DNA of 64,000 nt from assembly GCF_001045465.1 (NCBI RefSeq), contig NZ_LFND01000008.1:1-64000 (forward strand), in the 5' to 3' direction. A program made the translations under genes and the position numbers. The DNA comes from Chryseobacterium angstadtii. Lineage in GTDB: Bacteria > Bacteroidota > Bacteroidia > Flavobacteriales > Weeksellaceae. The notes under the pieces were generated by a model. The model ran no database searches. It was not told the origin of the DNA and saw only the letters and a list, made by a program, of their open reading frames with translations. Below, piece by piece: positions 34,751 to 44,222 of the stretch (the stretch's first letter is position 1; the number at the start of each line of letters is the position of its first letter).

Positions 34751-34785
34751 TTTCTGGTGGCTTCGAGAGCCTCAGCCACCAGAAA
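34751..34785. repeat. Hairpin repeat, family A (copy 1)
   Basis: Perfect 12-bp arms TTTCTGGTGGCT and AGCCACCAGAAA enclose the 11-nt loop TCGAGAGCCTC. A second copy at 47682-47706 keeps the loop and pairs with a compensatory T-A to G-C change in the stem. Confidence 0.8.
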
Positions 34786-34917
34786 TGGGTCGTTTATTCA
34801 ATATTCCCAATGTTCAGGCCCTCCTCCTGATCTAAAACTCACCAACCTTACGACACTCCAACTCGCAACTCGCATCCCGTACCTCGAAATTCGTATCCCG
34901 AACCCCGAACACACGCT

Positions 34918-35727
34918 CTACCCTCCCGTAGAAAAGCTTTCAAAAGTGGTCATTCCGCCATCTACGAAGATGCTGGTTCCCGTGATGTAATCTGCCAGGT
35001 CGCTTGCCAGAAAAGCAGCCAGATTTCCAATATCCTGCGGCTGTCCGATTCTGTTGTACGGAATTAAATTAAGTAGTGAATTCAATGCTTCCGGAGTACT
35101 CCATGCATCTTTATTGATAGGGGTTTGAATGGCGCCGGGACAGATGGAATTGATCCGGATCTTATCTGCTCCATATTCCTGTGCGAGAGTCTGCATCAGC
35201 ATTCTTATTGCTCCTTTACTGGATGCATAATTCGCATGACCGGCCCAGGGAATAATCTCGTGAACGGAACTGATATGAATGATTTTTCCGCAGGCAATGG
35301 AGCGGGACGGATCTATGCCTCTACGAAGAAATTCTTTGATGGCTTCGCGTGCACAGAGAAACTGCCCCGTAAGATTCACTCCGATGACGGCATTCCATTG
35401 GTCTATCGTCATTTCAGTAAATTGAGCGTCTTTCTGAATTCCTGCATTATTCACCAGAATATCTACAGTTCCGAATTCTGCAACACTATCCTGAAACATT
35501 TTAATCACCTGATCTTCTTTGGAAACATCGCATTGGTAAGTGATTCCTTTTCCGCCAGCGTCTGTAATTTCTTTTAAAACAGCCTGTGCTTCATCGGTAG
35601 ACCTTTCTGAGGAATGATTGACGATAACCGTTGCCCCTGCAGAAGCCAGAGATTTTGCAATGCCAGAACCTATTCCACTGGATGCTCCTGTAACAACAGC
35701 GACCTGATTACGAAGTGATATTTCCAT
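34918..35727 (-). CDS. SDR oxidoreductase (glucose 1-dehydrogenase-like)
   Basis: A 269-aa classical short-chain dehydrogenase. The cofactor loop is TGASSGIGSGIA near residues 13-24, with CDVSKEDQV and LVNNAGIQ. The catalytic Ser/Tyr/Lys are in HISSVHE and NYASSKGAI. ICPGAIQTPIN and a C-terminal ITGTSIFVDGGMT complete the family set. It resembles glucose 1-dehydrogenase/3-oxoacyl-type SDRs. The ATG at 35727 is preferred because the in-frame TTG eight codons upstream lies in the -7 element. It is on the same strand and upstream of the GH63 gene, separated by a 190-bp spacer with a hairpin repeat. Confidence 0.9.
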   Translation of the reverse strand: MEISLRNQVAVVTGASSGIGSGIAKSLASAGATVIVNHSSERSTDEAQAVLKEITDAGGKGITYQCDVSKEDQVIKMFQDSVAEFGTVDILVNNAGIQKDAQFTEMTIDQWNAVIGVNLTGQFLCAREAIKEFLRRGIDPSRSIACGKIIHISSVHEIIPWAGHANYASSKGAIRMLMQTLAQEYGADKIRINSICPGAIQTPINKDAWSTPEALNSLLNLIPYNRIGQPQDIGNLAAFLASDLADYITGTSIFVDGGMTTFESFSTGG

Positions 35728-35748
35728 ATTTTTTGATTTGATATTACT

Positions 35749-35756
35749 CAAAGTTA
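35749..35756 (-). promoter_or_regulatory. -7 element for the SDR gene
   Basis: TAACTTTG on the minus strand matches TAnnTTTG. CTG, near the TTG -33 box, lies 19 nt upstream. The element sits 22 bp before the ATG. Confidence 0.5.
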
Positions 35757-35800
35757 TGGAAAGAATTCAGCAGGACAGGATTTTTAAATTTAAAATTTTC

Positions 35801-36274
35801 TTAAATTTTCTTAGACATCAGATACTGCGGACCGCTTCTCCCGATTCTGGTTTTACCATCGTAGAGATAACCTGTTTTAAGATAAATATGATAAGCTGGA
35901 ACATTTCTCTGATTAACGGCAAGAACAATTTCATCACAGTCTGTGAAATTTTGTCTCACAAATTCATCAACAATCTGCATGGCAGCTTTTCCTATCCCTT
36001 TGCCCTGAAAATCCGGGTTGATGGACAGAGACCTCAGCAAAACCGAGCTTTCATTATCCGTAAGATCCAGTTTATCATTCCCAAAATCCAGTACGAAAAA
36101 ACCTGCGGGTTCTTGATTTTCAAAAACAGTGACCGGAAATTCCTTCAGATCGCTTCTGTCCTTAATTCTCTGCAAAGCCTTTTCTACCGTTGAAGTATAC
36201 TGGAGCTGGTCTTCATCCAAAGCATAATTAAGCTTAATGAAATCTTCCTGTTTAAAAAGTTCTAAGTAAATCAT
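35801..36274 (-). CDS. GNAT family N-acetyltransferase
   Basis: A 157-aa acetyltransferase. The pyrophosphate loop is INPDFQGKGIGKAAM, and the motif B region is VLAVNQRNVPAYHIYLKTGYLYDG. The N terminus is a short polar helix (LELFKQEDFIKL). The substrate is unknown. It is 4 bp downstream of the DUF1684 gene, so the two form an operon. Confidence 0.92.
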   Translation of the reverse strand: MIYLELFKQEDFIKLNYALDEDQLQYTSTVEKALQRIKDRSDLKEFPVTVFENQEPAGFFVLDFGNDKLDLTDNESSVLLRSLSINPDFQGKGIGKAAMQIVDEFVRQNFTDCDEIVLAVNQRNVPAYHIYLKTGYLYDGKTRIGRSGPQYLMSKKI

Positions 36275-36278
36275 ATGT

Positions 36279-36896
36279 TTAATGATGATAGATATCCTGA
36301 TACATTACGCCTGCGCGAATCTCTACCGGAAGCTTATTTTCTTCGGGAACAACAGGACAGTTGTAATCGTAGGCATTATAGGCGCAGTACGGCTGATAAG
36401 ACTGGTTGAAATCCAGAACCATGGTATTTCCTTTCGGGATTTTCAGATCCATATATTTTCCGCCGCCGTAGGTTTCTTTCTCGTTGGTTGCATCGCGGAA
36501 AGGAAGAAACAGGTAGTCTTTATACTTTTCCAGTTTTATCAGATCAAGACTTTGATATAAAGTGAGGGTATAAGGCTTTCCATCAAGTTCAAAAGTGACT
36601 TTTCCATATTCCTGATAAGGTTTTGTTTTACCGGAAGAAGTGGGAAGTTCAAAAGGCTGAGCATTTTTTGTCCTGGTGAATTTCGCAGTGACTCTGTATT
36701 TTAAATCAACCGGAAAAAACGGATGTTCTTTGAAATTGGTAAAATTATCTCCCCGTAAAGGTGTTTCCTTAGGATTAAGATATTCTGCATTAAGGTCTTT
36801 CTGAAATTTTTTGATTTCAATAAGTTCTTTTGAAGCTTTTTTCTGAGAAAAAATGAAGAGCGGGAACAGCAGAAGTATGATTAAATATTTTTTCAT
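36279..36896 (-). CDS. DUF1684 exported protein
   Basis: A 205-aa protein with a signal peptide (KKYLIILLLFPLFIFSQ). The DUF1684 core includes TPLRGDNFTNFKEHPFFPVD, LTLYQSLDLIKLEKYKDYLF, TYGGGKYMDLKIP and the invariant VLDFNQSYQPYCAYN followed by YNCPVVPEENKLPVEIRAG. The Cys pair and Asn/His-rich C terminus suggest ligand or metal binding, but no activity is established for the family. It is co-transcribed with the GNAT gene. Confidence 0.88.
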   Translation of the reverse strand: MKKYLIILLLFPLFIFSQKKASKELIEIKKFQKDLNAEYLNPKETPLRGDNFTNFKEHPFFPVDLKYRVTAKFTRTKNAQPFELPTSSGKTKPYQEYGKVTFELDGKPYTLTLYQSLDLIKLEKYKDYLFLPFRDATNEKETYGGGKYMDLKIPKGNTMVLDFNQSYQPYCAYNAYDYNCPVVPEENKLPVEIRAGVMYQDIYHH

Positions 36897-37032
36897 GAAT
36901 ACTTTTAATTATAGGTAAAACTATGAATTTTTCAGGGGATGAAAAGTTAAAATTGTAATAAAAAAGCACAATCTGTTTTAAATAAACTACATTCTATTTT
37001 CTTTAGCATATTTTTTGACCCGAAAAGTCTAT

Positions 37033-38616
37033 ATGGACAGAAAGAAATTCATTAAAACAGGCATTCTTGCCGTATCAGGCTTTTATTTTCTCAATTCCAA
37101 TCTGTTTCAGGCCATGCAGCCTCAAACCGGCAGGAAAGACATTACGACGAGAGAAACTCCGATCATCATTATCGGAAGCGGCTACGGAGGTGCTGTTTCT
37201 GCCCTGCGTCTGTGTGAGGTCGGAAAAAAAGTAGTGATGCTTGAAATGGGTCTCAACTGGGAGAAATCGGGAATTCCTTTTTCCAGTATGCTGAAACCCG
37301 GGAAAAGTTCGGCATGGCTCAAAAAGAAAACGATTGCCCCGTTTATGAATATTTTTTCTTTAACTCCTTTTACCGGAGCATTGGACAGGATGAATTTCGA
37401 GCATATCAATATCTGGGTAGGCAGAGGCGTGGGTGGAGGTTCCCTGGTGAACGGCGGAATGGCGGTTACCCCAAAACAGAGCTATTTTAAAGAGGTTTTT
37501 CCTGATCTGGATGCTGAAAAATTTTACACGACTTATTTTCCCTTAGTTCATCAGGAACTGAAAGTGAATGTCATCGGTGAACAGTTTCTAAAAGAATGTC
37601 CTTATTATCAGTTTACAAGAGTTGGTGAAGAGGAAGCCCATAAAGCAGGTTTTAAAACAATAAGGGTTCCGAATGTCTACGATTTTCAGTACATGGAAAA
37701 GGAATACAGAAATGAAGTTCCCCGCTCTGCTCTTAATATGGAAGTGATCTACGGAAACAATCACGGCAAGAACAGTCTGGATAAAACCTATCTCAAAAAA
37801 GCTTTGGAAACAGGGAATCTTGAAATTCTGGACCTTCACCGTGTTGAAGACATTCAGCTGAATCATGATAAAACCTATACTTTAAATGTCCGGGAAACGG
37901 ATACTTCAGGAGCTGTAATTTCGGATAAGGTATTTCAATGTAAAAAACTGATCCTTGCCGCAGGAACTATGGGAACTCTGAAGCTGCTCCTGCATTCCAA
38001 TGCTGTTAATCAATTTCCGGTTCATGAACAGATCGGGAAAAACTGGGGCAATAACGGAAATTTTATGACAGGAAGAAACTGGGTAAAACCTCTTTCCGGC
38101 GGAACCGGATCCAAACAGTCCACTATTCCTGTTGGCGGTATAGATAACTGGGATGATGCAGAACATCCTTTTTTCACGGAAATCGCTCCTCTTCCGATGG
38201 GAATGGATGTGGCAACAGCGCTCTATCTGCTGATCAACAGAGTAGACAAAAAAGGTGAAGTTTCGTATCATGTCGGGACTCAAGATCTCCACCTGGACTG
38301 GACTCCCGAAAACACAGTCAAAATGAAGCAAAACGCCGATTATTTCGTCAAAAAAATGAATAAGGCAAATGGTGGAACGAGGAGCCATTTCTTATTCCAT
38401 AACGGCTTTGGGGCCGATGTGTGTTATCATCCACTGGGAGGCTGTGTATTGGGAAAAGCAACCAACGAATTCGGGAAATTAAGAGATCATGAAAATCTGT
38501 ATGTTTTAGACGGTTCTCTGATTCCGGGAACAATTGGCGTTAATCCTTTTATGACCATTACCGCCATTGCGGAATACTGTATTGAAAACTTAATCAGACA
38601 GAATGAGTTTGCCTAA
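37033..38616 (+). CDS. GMC-family FAD oxidoreductase (cholesterol-oxidase-like)
   Basis: A 527-aa flavoenzyme. The Rossmann FAD motif IIIIGSGYGGAVSALRL lies near residues 44-60. FEHINIWVGRGVGGGSLVNGGMAVTP is the flavin-attachment segment, and KKLILAAGTMGTLKLLL and VLDGSLIPGTIGVNPFMTITAIAEY are C-terminal FAD signatures. HPLGGCVLGKATN holds the active-site His region. The N terminus MDRKKFIKTGILAVSGFYFL resembles a Tat-type signal with Arg-Lys-Lys, so export is likely. An upstream in-frame TTG (37015) is rejected as start. Its 3' end overlaps the convergent ANT(6)-like gene by 4 bp. Confidence 0.9.
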   Translation: MDRKKFIKTGILAVSGFYFLNSNLFQAMQPQTGRKDITTRETPIIIIGSGYGGAVSALRLCEVGKKVVMLEMGLNWEKSGIPFSSMLKPGKSSAWLKKKTIAPFMNIFSLTPFTGALDRMNFEHINIWVGRGVGGGSLVNGGMAVTPKQSYFKEVFPDLDAEKFYTTYFPLVHQELKVNVIGEQFLKECPYYQFTRVGEEEAHKAGFKTIRVPNVYDFQYMEKEYRNEVPRSALNMEVIYGNNHGKNSLDKTYLKKALETGNLEILDLHRVEDIQLNHDKTYTLNVRETDTSGAVISDKVFQCKKLILAAGTMGTLKLLLHSNAVNQFPVHEQIGKNWGNNGNFMTGRNWVKPLSGGTGSKQSTIPVGGIDNWDDAEHPFFTEIAPLPMGMDVATALYLLINRVDKKGEVSYHVGTQDLHLDWTPENTVKMKQNADYFVKKMNKANGGTRSHFLFHNGFGADVCYHPLGGCVLGKATNEFGKLRDHENLYVLDGSLIPGTIGVNPFMTITAIAEYCIENLIRQNEFA

Positions 38617-39485
38617 GCCTGAGGCATCGATTTCACCTCATCTAAGTAGATCCTTATATCATCTTCCAGTTTTTGGGGATATTCGAAGCTGAGTTTTCCG
38701 GCCAAAGCTGTCCCAAGCTCATGCACAAGATCCGCAAACGCAAACAGAGCACGCCAGTTATCTTCTATCTCGCTTCCTGGGAAGGTAGCTTCTACTTTTA
38801 CCCAGAGTTCTGCGGGCAGATATTTTTTGAAAAGCCGTCCGTGTTTATTGGTGGTTATATTTTTCCAGCCATGAAGACCGGCAATATACCATTCGATGAG
38901 AGGAACCAGATAATCTGTCCTGATTACATTTTCGGACATGAATTTAGCATAAAACAAATCGCCGCGTTTAAGGCATTTTGCCACGTAAGTAGTATCCCAC
39001 CAGAAATCATTCATCAATTGCCTGAACTTCTGCTCCGTCGGCTGATGAATCATGATGGACTGATAGGTTGGCGGTTTTAAATCTTTAGTCAGATTATCTT
39101 TATCAACCAGAACTTTATATCCAACATCCCAGTCTTCAGGAAGGGTTTCCTCCTGAATTTCTTTGATAAATGCTGATTTATGATAGAGTTTAAAATCAAC
39201 CTTTACATGATCGGTATACAGTACCATTTTCATGGCGTTTACTCCTTCAAAACAGGTATCATCTTCCTCTACCATAGAAATCACCTCACCAAAAAGGTAG
39301 ATCCATTCTTTACCGGTCTCATACTTTTCTTTATTTTCAAATACCAGCTCTACATCAAGGTCGCTGAAATCATCTACCGGCGCATAAGGATTAACGAGTG
39401 AACTGGTTAACAGCACGGCACGAACATCGGGATTATTTTCTGCCCAATTGATGATCTGTTCCAGTTTTTCCCTGCGCGCTTTCAT
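38613..39485 (-). CDS. ANT(6)/AadK-like nucleotidyltransferase
   Basis: A 290-aa protein of the aminoglycoside 6-adenylyltransferase family, with the nucleotidyltransferase core LLTSSLVNPYAPVDDFSDLDVELVF near residues 20-45. Later come YTDHVKVDFKLY with the third acidic residue, FRQLMNDFWWDTTYVAKCLKRGDL and YIAGLHGWKNITTNKHGRLFKKYLP. Relatives adenylate streptomycin, but chromosomal copies in environmental Flavobacteriia are common and may have other substrates. It is 2 bp downstream of a small unknown gene and convergent with the GMC gene. Confidence 0.88.
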   Translation of the reverse strand: MKARREKLEQIINWAENNPDVRAVLLTSSLVNPYAPVDDFSDLDVELVFENKEKYETGKEWIYLFGEVISMVEEDDTCFEGVNAMKMVLYTDHVKVDFKLYHKSAFIKEIQEETLPEDWDVGYKVLVDKDNLTKDLKPPTYQSIMIHQPTEQKFRQLMNDFWWDTTYVAKCLKRGDLFYAKFMSENVIRTDYLVPLIEWYIAGLHGWKNITTNKHGRLFKKYLPAELWVKVEATFPGSEIEDNWRALFAFADLVHELGTALAGKLSFEYPQKLEDDIRIYLDEVKSMPQA

Positions 39486-39487
39486 GA

Positions 39488-39895
39488 CTAATATGATTCT
39501 GAGATTTTTACGCGATAAACATCCAGAGAATTTCTTTTGATGGACTCTACAAAGAAACCGCCTTCTTCAGGAATGACTTCTTTCAAATCAAAACTTTTAC
39601 AATCTCTCGGCAGACCGGAAAAGACTAAAGTGAACCAGAAATCCTGCATAAACGGAACAGCTGTCCAATTGGGATAAATTGTAATATTCTCTGCATGAAT
39701 CAGCTTACTTTTGTGTTCAGACTGATTATCCAGCAGATATGTAGAATTCCAGATCCTGATCAGATTTCCCAAAAATGGTGATGCAGGAAAACAACAGTGT
39801 ACAATAACCTGTTTTTCCTCTTCTATTTTGGTCTGAAGAGATTCCAGAAGCTCTTTGGCGATAATGGGTTTTACGAGTATTTCTTCTACCTCCAT
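39488..39895 (-). CDS. Hypothetical protein, operonic with the ANT(6)-like gene
   Basis: A 135-aa soluble protein with no signal. Visible features are VIVHCCFPASPFLGNLIRIW (two adjacent cysteines), an IYPNWTAVPFMQDFWFTLVF hydrophobic segment and an acidic end. I recognise no family. The 2-bp gap to the ANT(6)-like gene means coupled translation, so it may assist it or share its trigger. Confidence 0.6.
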   Translation of the reverse strand: MEVEEILVKPIIAKELLESLQTKIEEEKQVIVHCCFPASPFLGNLIRIWNSTYLLDNQSEHKSKLIHAENITIYPNWTAVPFMQDFWFTLVFSGLPRDCKSFDLKEVIPEEGGFFVESIKRNSLDVYRVKISESY

Positions 39896-40124
39896 GAATG
39901 ATGAGTAATGGGTGATGAATGATGAGTAATGGTGGGTGTGGGTAGTGAACAGTGAATTGTCAATGGTGAATTTTTAATTTTGGCTCTGATAATTCATTTT
40001 TTCACTTGCGAAGCAAAATTGACAATTCACCATTGACTTATTAATTTTGAGTCAAAAATCTCAAAAGTCTGATATCTAAGATCTGAAGTCTAAACTCCCT
40101 ATTCACTTGCGAAGCAAAATTCAC
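39895..40124. repeat. Repeat-rich intergenic spacer with family C copies 2 and 3
   Basis: TGAATGATGAGTAATGG occurs twice (39895-39911 and 39916-39932). TTCACTTGCGAAGCAAAATT occurs at 40001-40020 and 40102-40121 in the same orientation, each followed by GAC or CAC. The spacer also holds many TGAATGGTGAAT words in both orientations. No gene is visible in it. Confidence 0.75.
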
Positions 40125-40142
40125 AACTCACCATTCACTCTT

Positions 40143-41648
40143 TTAATATTCCAATTCCAGTTTTTCCTTAGTATAATTTCTAAGCTTTTCTGTAAGTTCC
40201 GGATTATGGGTCAATTTTTGTCCGTAAGAAGGAACCATTTCCAGCAACTTCTCTCTCCACTCGCCCTGCAGTTTTTCTGGAAAACACTTTTCGAGAACGT
40301 TCAGCATGGCATACACCGCTGTGGAAGCACCGGGAGAAGCTCCCAGCAATGATGCGATGGTGCCGCTTTTGTTGACAACCACTTCGGTTCCGAATTCCAG
40401 CTTACCCCCATCTTTTTCGTCTTTTTTAATGATCTGTACTCTTTGTCCGGCTACTTTCAGTTCCCAATCTTCCTCATTGGCATCTTTGATAAATTCTCTG
40501 AGGTGCTGCATTCTTTGGGATTTCGTCATCGCCACCTGCTGAATTAAATATTTGGTAAGAGGAAGATTATGCCACCAGGCTCCGAATAGTGATTTTAAAT
40601 TTTTTGTATTGACACTTTCAGGCAGATCAAGATAGCTTCCTTCTTTCAGGAATTTTGTGGAAAACCCTGCAAAAGGGCCGAAAAGAAGAGCTTTCTTCCC
40701 ATCAATGATTCTAAGATCCAGATGCGGAACAGACATGGGCGGTGCATCTACCGTAGCCTGAGTATATACTTTCGCATGGTGCTTCTCTACCAGCTCCTGA
40801 TTATGACTTACCAGCCACTGCCCTGAAACAGGGAAACCTCCATAGCCCTCGCTTTCTTTAATATCTGAACTGTCTAAAAGCGGAAGCGCATAACCTCCGG
40901 CACCGATAAACACGAAATCTGCAACAACTTCCTGTTTGTGATTGTGGATCCTGTCTTTTATTTTCATCTCCCATTTTCCATCTTCTCTTGGGTCTATATC
41001 TTTTACCTCGTGGTATAAAAACACTTCTACATTGGAATCTTCAAGTAAATGTCTTCCCATCTTCCGGGTCAGGGTCCCGAAGTTCACGTCTGTCCCCATA
41101 TCCATTTTGGTAGCGGCCATTACTTCGGACGGGTTCCTTTTGCTCATCACCAAAGGAATCCATTCTTTAAGTTTCTCGTGGTCGGTAGAATATTCCATCC
41201 CGGAGAATAAAACGGATGCTGACATTTTCTGGTGACGTTTTCTAAGATATTCCGCTTCTTTATCTCCGAATACCAGACTCATATGCGGGCATGAATTGAT
41301 AAAGTCTTTAGGATCTTTTACGTATCCTTTTGTAATGAGATAGGCCCAAAACTGTTTTGAGATTTCAAATTGTTCTGCAATGGTTTCCGCTTTGCTGATA
41401 TCTACGGTTCCGTCCGGATTCTCATGGGTATAATTAAGTTCACAAAAGGCAGAATGTCCTGTTCCGGCATTGTTCCAAGCTGCGGTACTTTCCTTTGCAA
41501 ACCTGCCAAGCCTTTCAAATATGGCGATTTCCAGATTGGGATCAAATTCGTGCAGCAGTGTTGCTAAAGTGGCGCTCATGATTCCGCCGCCTATCAGTAC
41601 AACGTCATATTTTGGTTTCGGTGTTCTGCTTGTAAGCGATTGTGACAT
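40143..41648 (-). CDS. mqo: Malate:quinone oxidoreductase
   Basis: A 501-aa FAD enzyme that oxidises malate to oxaloacetate and feeds electrons to the quinone pool at the membrane, standing in for NAD-malate dehydrogenase. DVVLIGGGIMSATLATLLHEF near residues 15-35 is the FAD motif. IFERLGRFAKESTAAWNNAGTGHSAFCELNYT is the MQO-specific block (split here by residues 44-75). FVFIGAGGYALPLL, GFPVSGQWLV and the C-terminal LLGASPGASTAVYAMLNVLEKC follow. Length is normal for the family. It is monocistronic. Confidence 0.95.
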   Translation of the reverse strand: MSQSLTSRTPKPKYDVVLIGGGIMSATLATLLHEFDPNLEIAIFERLGRFAKESTAAWNNAGTGHSAFCELNYTHENPDGTVDISKAETIAEQFEISKQFWAYLITKGYVKDPKDFINSCPHMSLVFGDKEAEYLRKRHQKMSASVLFSGMEYSTDHEKLKEWIPLVMSKRNPSEVMAATKMDMGTDVNFGTLTRKMGRHLLEDSNVEVFLYHEVKDIDPREDGKWEMKIKDRIHNHKQEVVADFVFIGAGGYALPLLDSSDIKESEGYGGFPVSGQWLVSHNQELVEKHHAKVYTQATVDAPPMSVPHLDLRIIDGKKALLFGPFAGFSTKFLKEGSYLDLPESVNTKNLKSLFGAWWHNLPLTKYLIQQVAMTKSQRMQHLREFIKDANEEDWELKVAGQRVQIIKKDEKDGGKLEFGTEVVVNKSGTIASLLGASPGASTAVYAMLNVLEKCFPEKLQGEWREKLLEMVPSYGQKLTHNPELTEKLRNYTKEKLELEY

Positions 41649-42271
41649 AATTCAAAATTTTACTTCAAATTTCGGTAAAAAGTTTTATAAATAAGGATGC
41701 GTTTAGTGATTTTAACATGATAATTTTTAGGGTGAAAAGAATGCGCAATACGCCTGAGGTTTAATCATTCTCATTATTTTTTCTTTCTTTTTGACTCCAT
41801 TTTAAAATCTAACATGAAATGAAAAAAATTTACCCATAAAGGATAATTAACGAAACTTATTTTTAATCATCAATTGATACAAAAAATAAAGCTAAAGCAA
41901 AATATACTCTATTTTATATCTTTCAATCCGATATAATCCAGTATTTCTTTGATTTATTTAATAATACATATTAATATTTAATAATTCCAATTATAGTGAT
42001 TTAATTTTTAGGAAATTATAAGTTCAGATAAGTATGTTATATAAAATCCCTCTACAACAATTATTTAGTGCATAGTATTTTTTCAACAAGCAGTGAGAAA
42101 GTACAAATAATTAATATAAAATTCATATTAAATTAAAAAACCAAGCAATATTTAACATAATTAATGATAGAAAAATAAATAAACACATTATTTTTTTCTG
42201 TAATTTAGTGTGAAATTAATGTTTTCCCCAATTGCATTTAATTTAAATTATTCCGTTAAAACATATTACAG
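41649..42271. other. AT-rich intergenic region upstream of the secreted paralogue cluster
   Basis: About 620 bases of very high A+T between divergent mqo and the gene at 42272. No ORF, RNA or clear -33/-7 pair was found. It is long enough to hold distal regulatory sites for the following three-gene operon. Confidence 0.5.
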
Positions 42272-43378
42272 ATGAAAATTATCAACTTTATTGGTGTATT
42301 TTTCGCGACAACGGCCATAGCCCAAAGCGGAAATGTAGGGATTAATACGTCCACACCTGATCCCAGCGCAATTTTGCATATTGAAAATTTCACAGGAACA
42401 CCGGCTGTTGCTACAGCTACAGTATCAGGAGGTGCTGTCACGGGTGTTACCTTAACAAACGGAGGAAGTGGCTATACTTCCCCTCCCACCGTTAACTTCT
42501 ACGCAGGAGGCTCTATTGTGAACGGAGGAACAAAAGCCAGAGCCACCGCAACAGTTTCAGGAGGCGTCGTCACCGGAATTACAATTAATAACGGAGGAAC
42601 CGGCTATACCAGCGCTCCCACTGTTACTGTATCCGGAGGAAACAAAGGTCTTCTTTTTCCGAATCTCAATATCGCTAACCTGAGCAGTACTACTTCACCC
42701 GTAGCCTCCCCTGCCAATGGGCTTATAGGCTATAATGGAGGAAGCAATACCAATAATAAAACCCTGCATTTTTTCAATGGAACCACCAGCCAGTGGCAAA
42801 GTACCATAGATGCTGAAGACACTCCAAAAGTAGCCTATCTGGATTTTACGGGCAGCCTATCTCTGCTGGATAACGTTTCTGCGGGTGGCAGTTCTTTGTT
42901 AATTGTAAACCCTCCTGCTATTTCCGGGGTTTCAAACATCAATGGTTTTAAAATAATGCTGAATACATTATCAGGTGGCTATTCTTTGATTCTTCCTCAG
43001 GGAAATTATCTGGTAGAAGTGAACCTCAACCTGAATTCACCACCGGAGAGTCCTGCCGGACAGGGAGGTACAGCACCACTTACGGGCAGTAGTTATTATT
43101 TGATGGGGTATTTTATAGATTTTTATAATGATGGCTATAACAATTCTACCAATACTTTTACGCCTGTGATTAATTCCAGGAAGGAAGTTCCAATTGTTTC
43201 CATGCTCAATACCAATCACCTTGCTACCTGGTCATATTACTACAGTGTACCTGCCAATGCCGATGCCAGCATCATCGGAGGCCTGAGAATGATGCTGGGA
43301 AGAATGCAGAACAGCACATTCTACGATCTGGTGAATGTAATGCCGACAGGGTCTTATATTAAAATTTCTAAGCTTTAA
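42272..43378 (+). CDS. Secreted protein, 'GINTxTP' family, with internal repeat
   Basis: A 368-aa protein with a signal peptide (KIINFIGVFFATTAIAQ). It shares with the next two genes the motif NVGINTSTPDPSAILHI, a GLLFPNLNIANLSSTTSPVA block and ANGLIGYN. Uniquely it carries two copies of a Gly-rich unit (residues 46-75 and 89-118; VSGGxVTGxTxxNGGxGYTSxPTV), a pattern seen in surface fibres and phage-tail-like proteins. The C-terminal part has LPQGNYLVEVNLNLNSP strands like a jelly roll. It probably lies on the cell surface; function unknown. Confidence 0.65.
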   Translation: MKIINFIGVFFATTAIAQSGNVGINTSTPDPSAILHIENFTGTPAVATATVSGGAVTGVTLTNGGSGYTSPPTVNFYAGGSIVNGGTKARATATVSGGVVTGITINNGGTGYTSAPTVTVSGGNKGLLFPNLNIANLSSTTSPVASPANGLIGYNGGSNTNNKTLHFFNGTTSQWQSTIDAEDTPKVAYLDFTGSLSLLDNVSAGGSSLLIVNPPAISGVSNINGFKIMLNTLSGGYSLILPQGNYLVEVNLNLNSPPESPAGQGGTAPLTGSSYYLMGYFIDFYNDGYNNSTNTFTPVINSRKEVPIVSMLNTNHLATWSYYYSVPANADASIIGGLRMMLGRMQNSTFYDLVNVMPTGSYIKISKL

Positions 43379-43390
43379 AAAACACACTTT

Positions 43391-44212
43391 ATGAAAAGAA
43401 GTTTCATCCTGCTATTCTTATCAATAGCTCACATTATATATGCACAAGTTGCTATAGGCAAAACTACAGTCAATAGTTCCGCAGTTTTAGAAGTCTCCGA
43501 GTCTAACAACAAAGGGGTTTTGCTACCAAGAGTGGATATTGTAGATGTACTGAGCAGTACAAGCCCCATCAACAATCCTACAGACGGACTTTTAGTATAC
43601 AACAAGGGAAACTCCATCAGCCCGGGTCTCTATTTATGGAAGAACGACCGCTGGAATCAGATTTCAGACACGTACAACCTGGTAAGCTATATGATCCTGC
43701 AGAGAAATCTGGATTATACGATTTTGGGAGGTTTTGCCAACGGAACTTTTAAAAACTTCAATGATGCTGCATTTACCGTTATTTCCAACGACATCGGAGC
43801 TTCTTACAATACTGTTTCAGGGGTTATTACCCTTCCCGGAAATAGTGGTTATCTGGTGAATGTATGCCTTAATATCAGAACTGCACTTGAAAGTACAACA
43901 TTGGGAATCGGCGGTACACCTGTGCATCTGCATCAGTATCTGATAAAACTCATAGATCCGGTAAGCGGAACACAGTATGGAAAAACGATCAGCTTAAATG
44001 CACAGTCGATAGCGAGTAACAAAACCCATACGCTTAATCTGAGCTTTTCTTTTGTAACGACTTCCACTACCCCTATTACCCTTCTGCCCTCTATTGCTCA
44101 TGATGCGGGAGGAACCTACCAGTCAGGATCAGGTGGTACCGCTCCGAATAATGGAGAAATCATCATTACGAATGCAAAGGTTGATATTCAACGATCTGCA
44201 CTTAACCAATAA
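43391..44212 (+). CDS. Secreted protein, 'GINTxTP' family, second paralogue
   Basis: A 273-aa protein with a signal peptide (KRSFILLFLSIAHIIYAQ). The shared head reads VAIGKTTVNSSAVLEV, then NKGVLLPRVDIVDVLSSTSPI and NPTDGLLVYNKGN followed by LYLWKNDRWNQI. The C-terminal domain contains LPGNSGYLVNVCLNIRTALE and ends in ITNAKVDIQRS. It lacks the Gly-rich repeat. It is 12 bp after the first paralogue and 10 bp before the third, so one operon. Confidence 0.65.
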   Translation: MKRSFILLFLSIAHIIYAQVAIGKTTVNSSAVLEVSESNNKGVLLPRVDIVDVLSSTSPINNPTDGLLVYNKGNSISPGLYLWKNDRWNQISDTYNLVSYMILQRNLDYTILGGFANGTFKNFNDAAFTVISNDIGASYNTVSGVITLPGNSGYLVNVCLNIRTALESTTLGIGGTPVHLHQYLIKLIDPVSGTQYGKTISLNAQSIASNKTHTLNLSFSFVTTSTTPITLLPSIAHDAGGTYQSGSGGTAPNNGEIIITNAKVDIQRSALNQ

Positions 44213-44222
44213 CACGAAAAAA

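Noticed and set aside
38613-39485. ANT(6)-like gene as an acquired antibiotic-resistance gene
   Set aside because: No integron, transposon or plasmid features flank it, and it is operonic with a small gene. Such homologues are common in Flavobacteriia chromosomes.
44094-44222. N-terminal extension of the third secreted paralogue
   Set aside because: It overlaps the previous gene in another frame and would hide a clear signal peptide that starts at the ATG at 44223.
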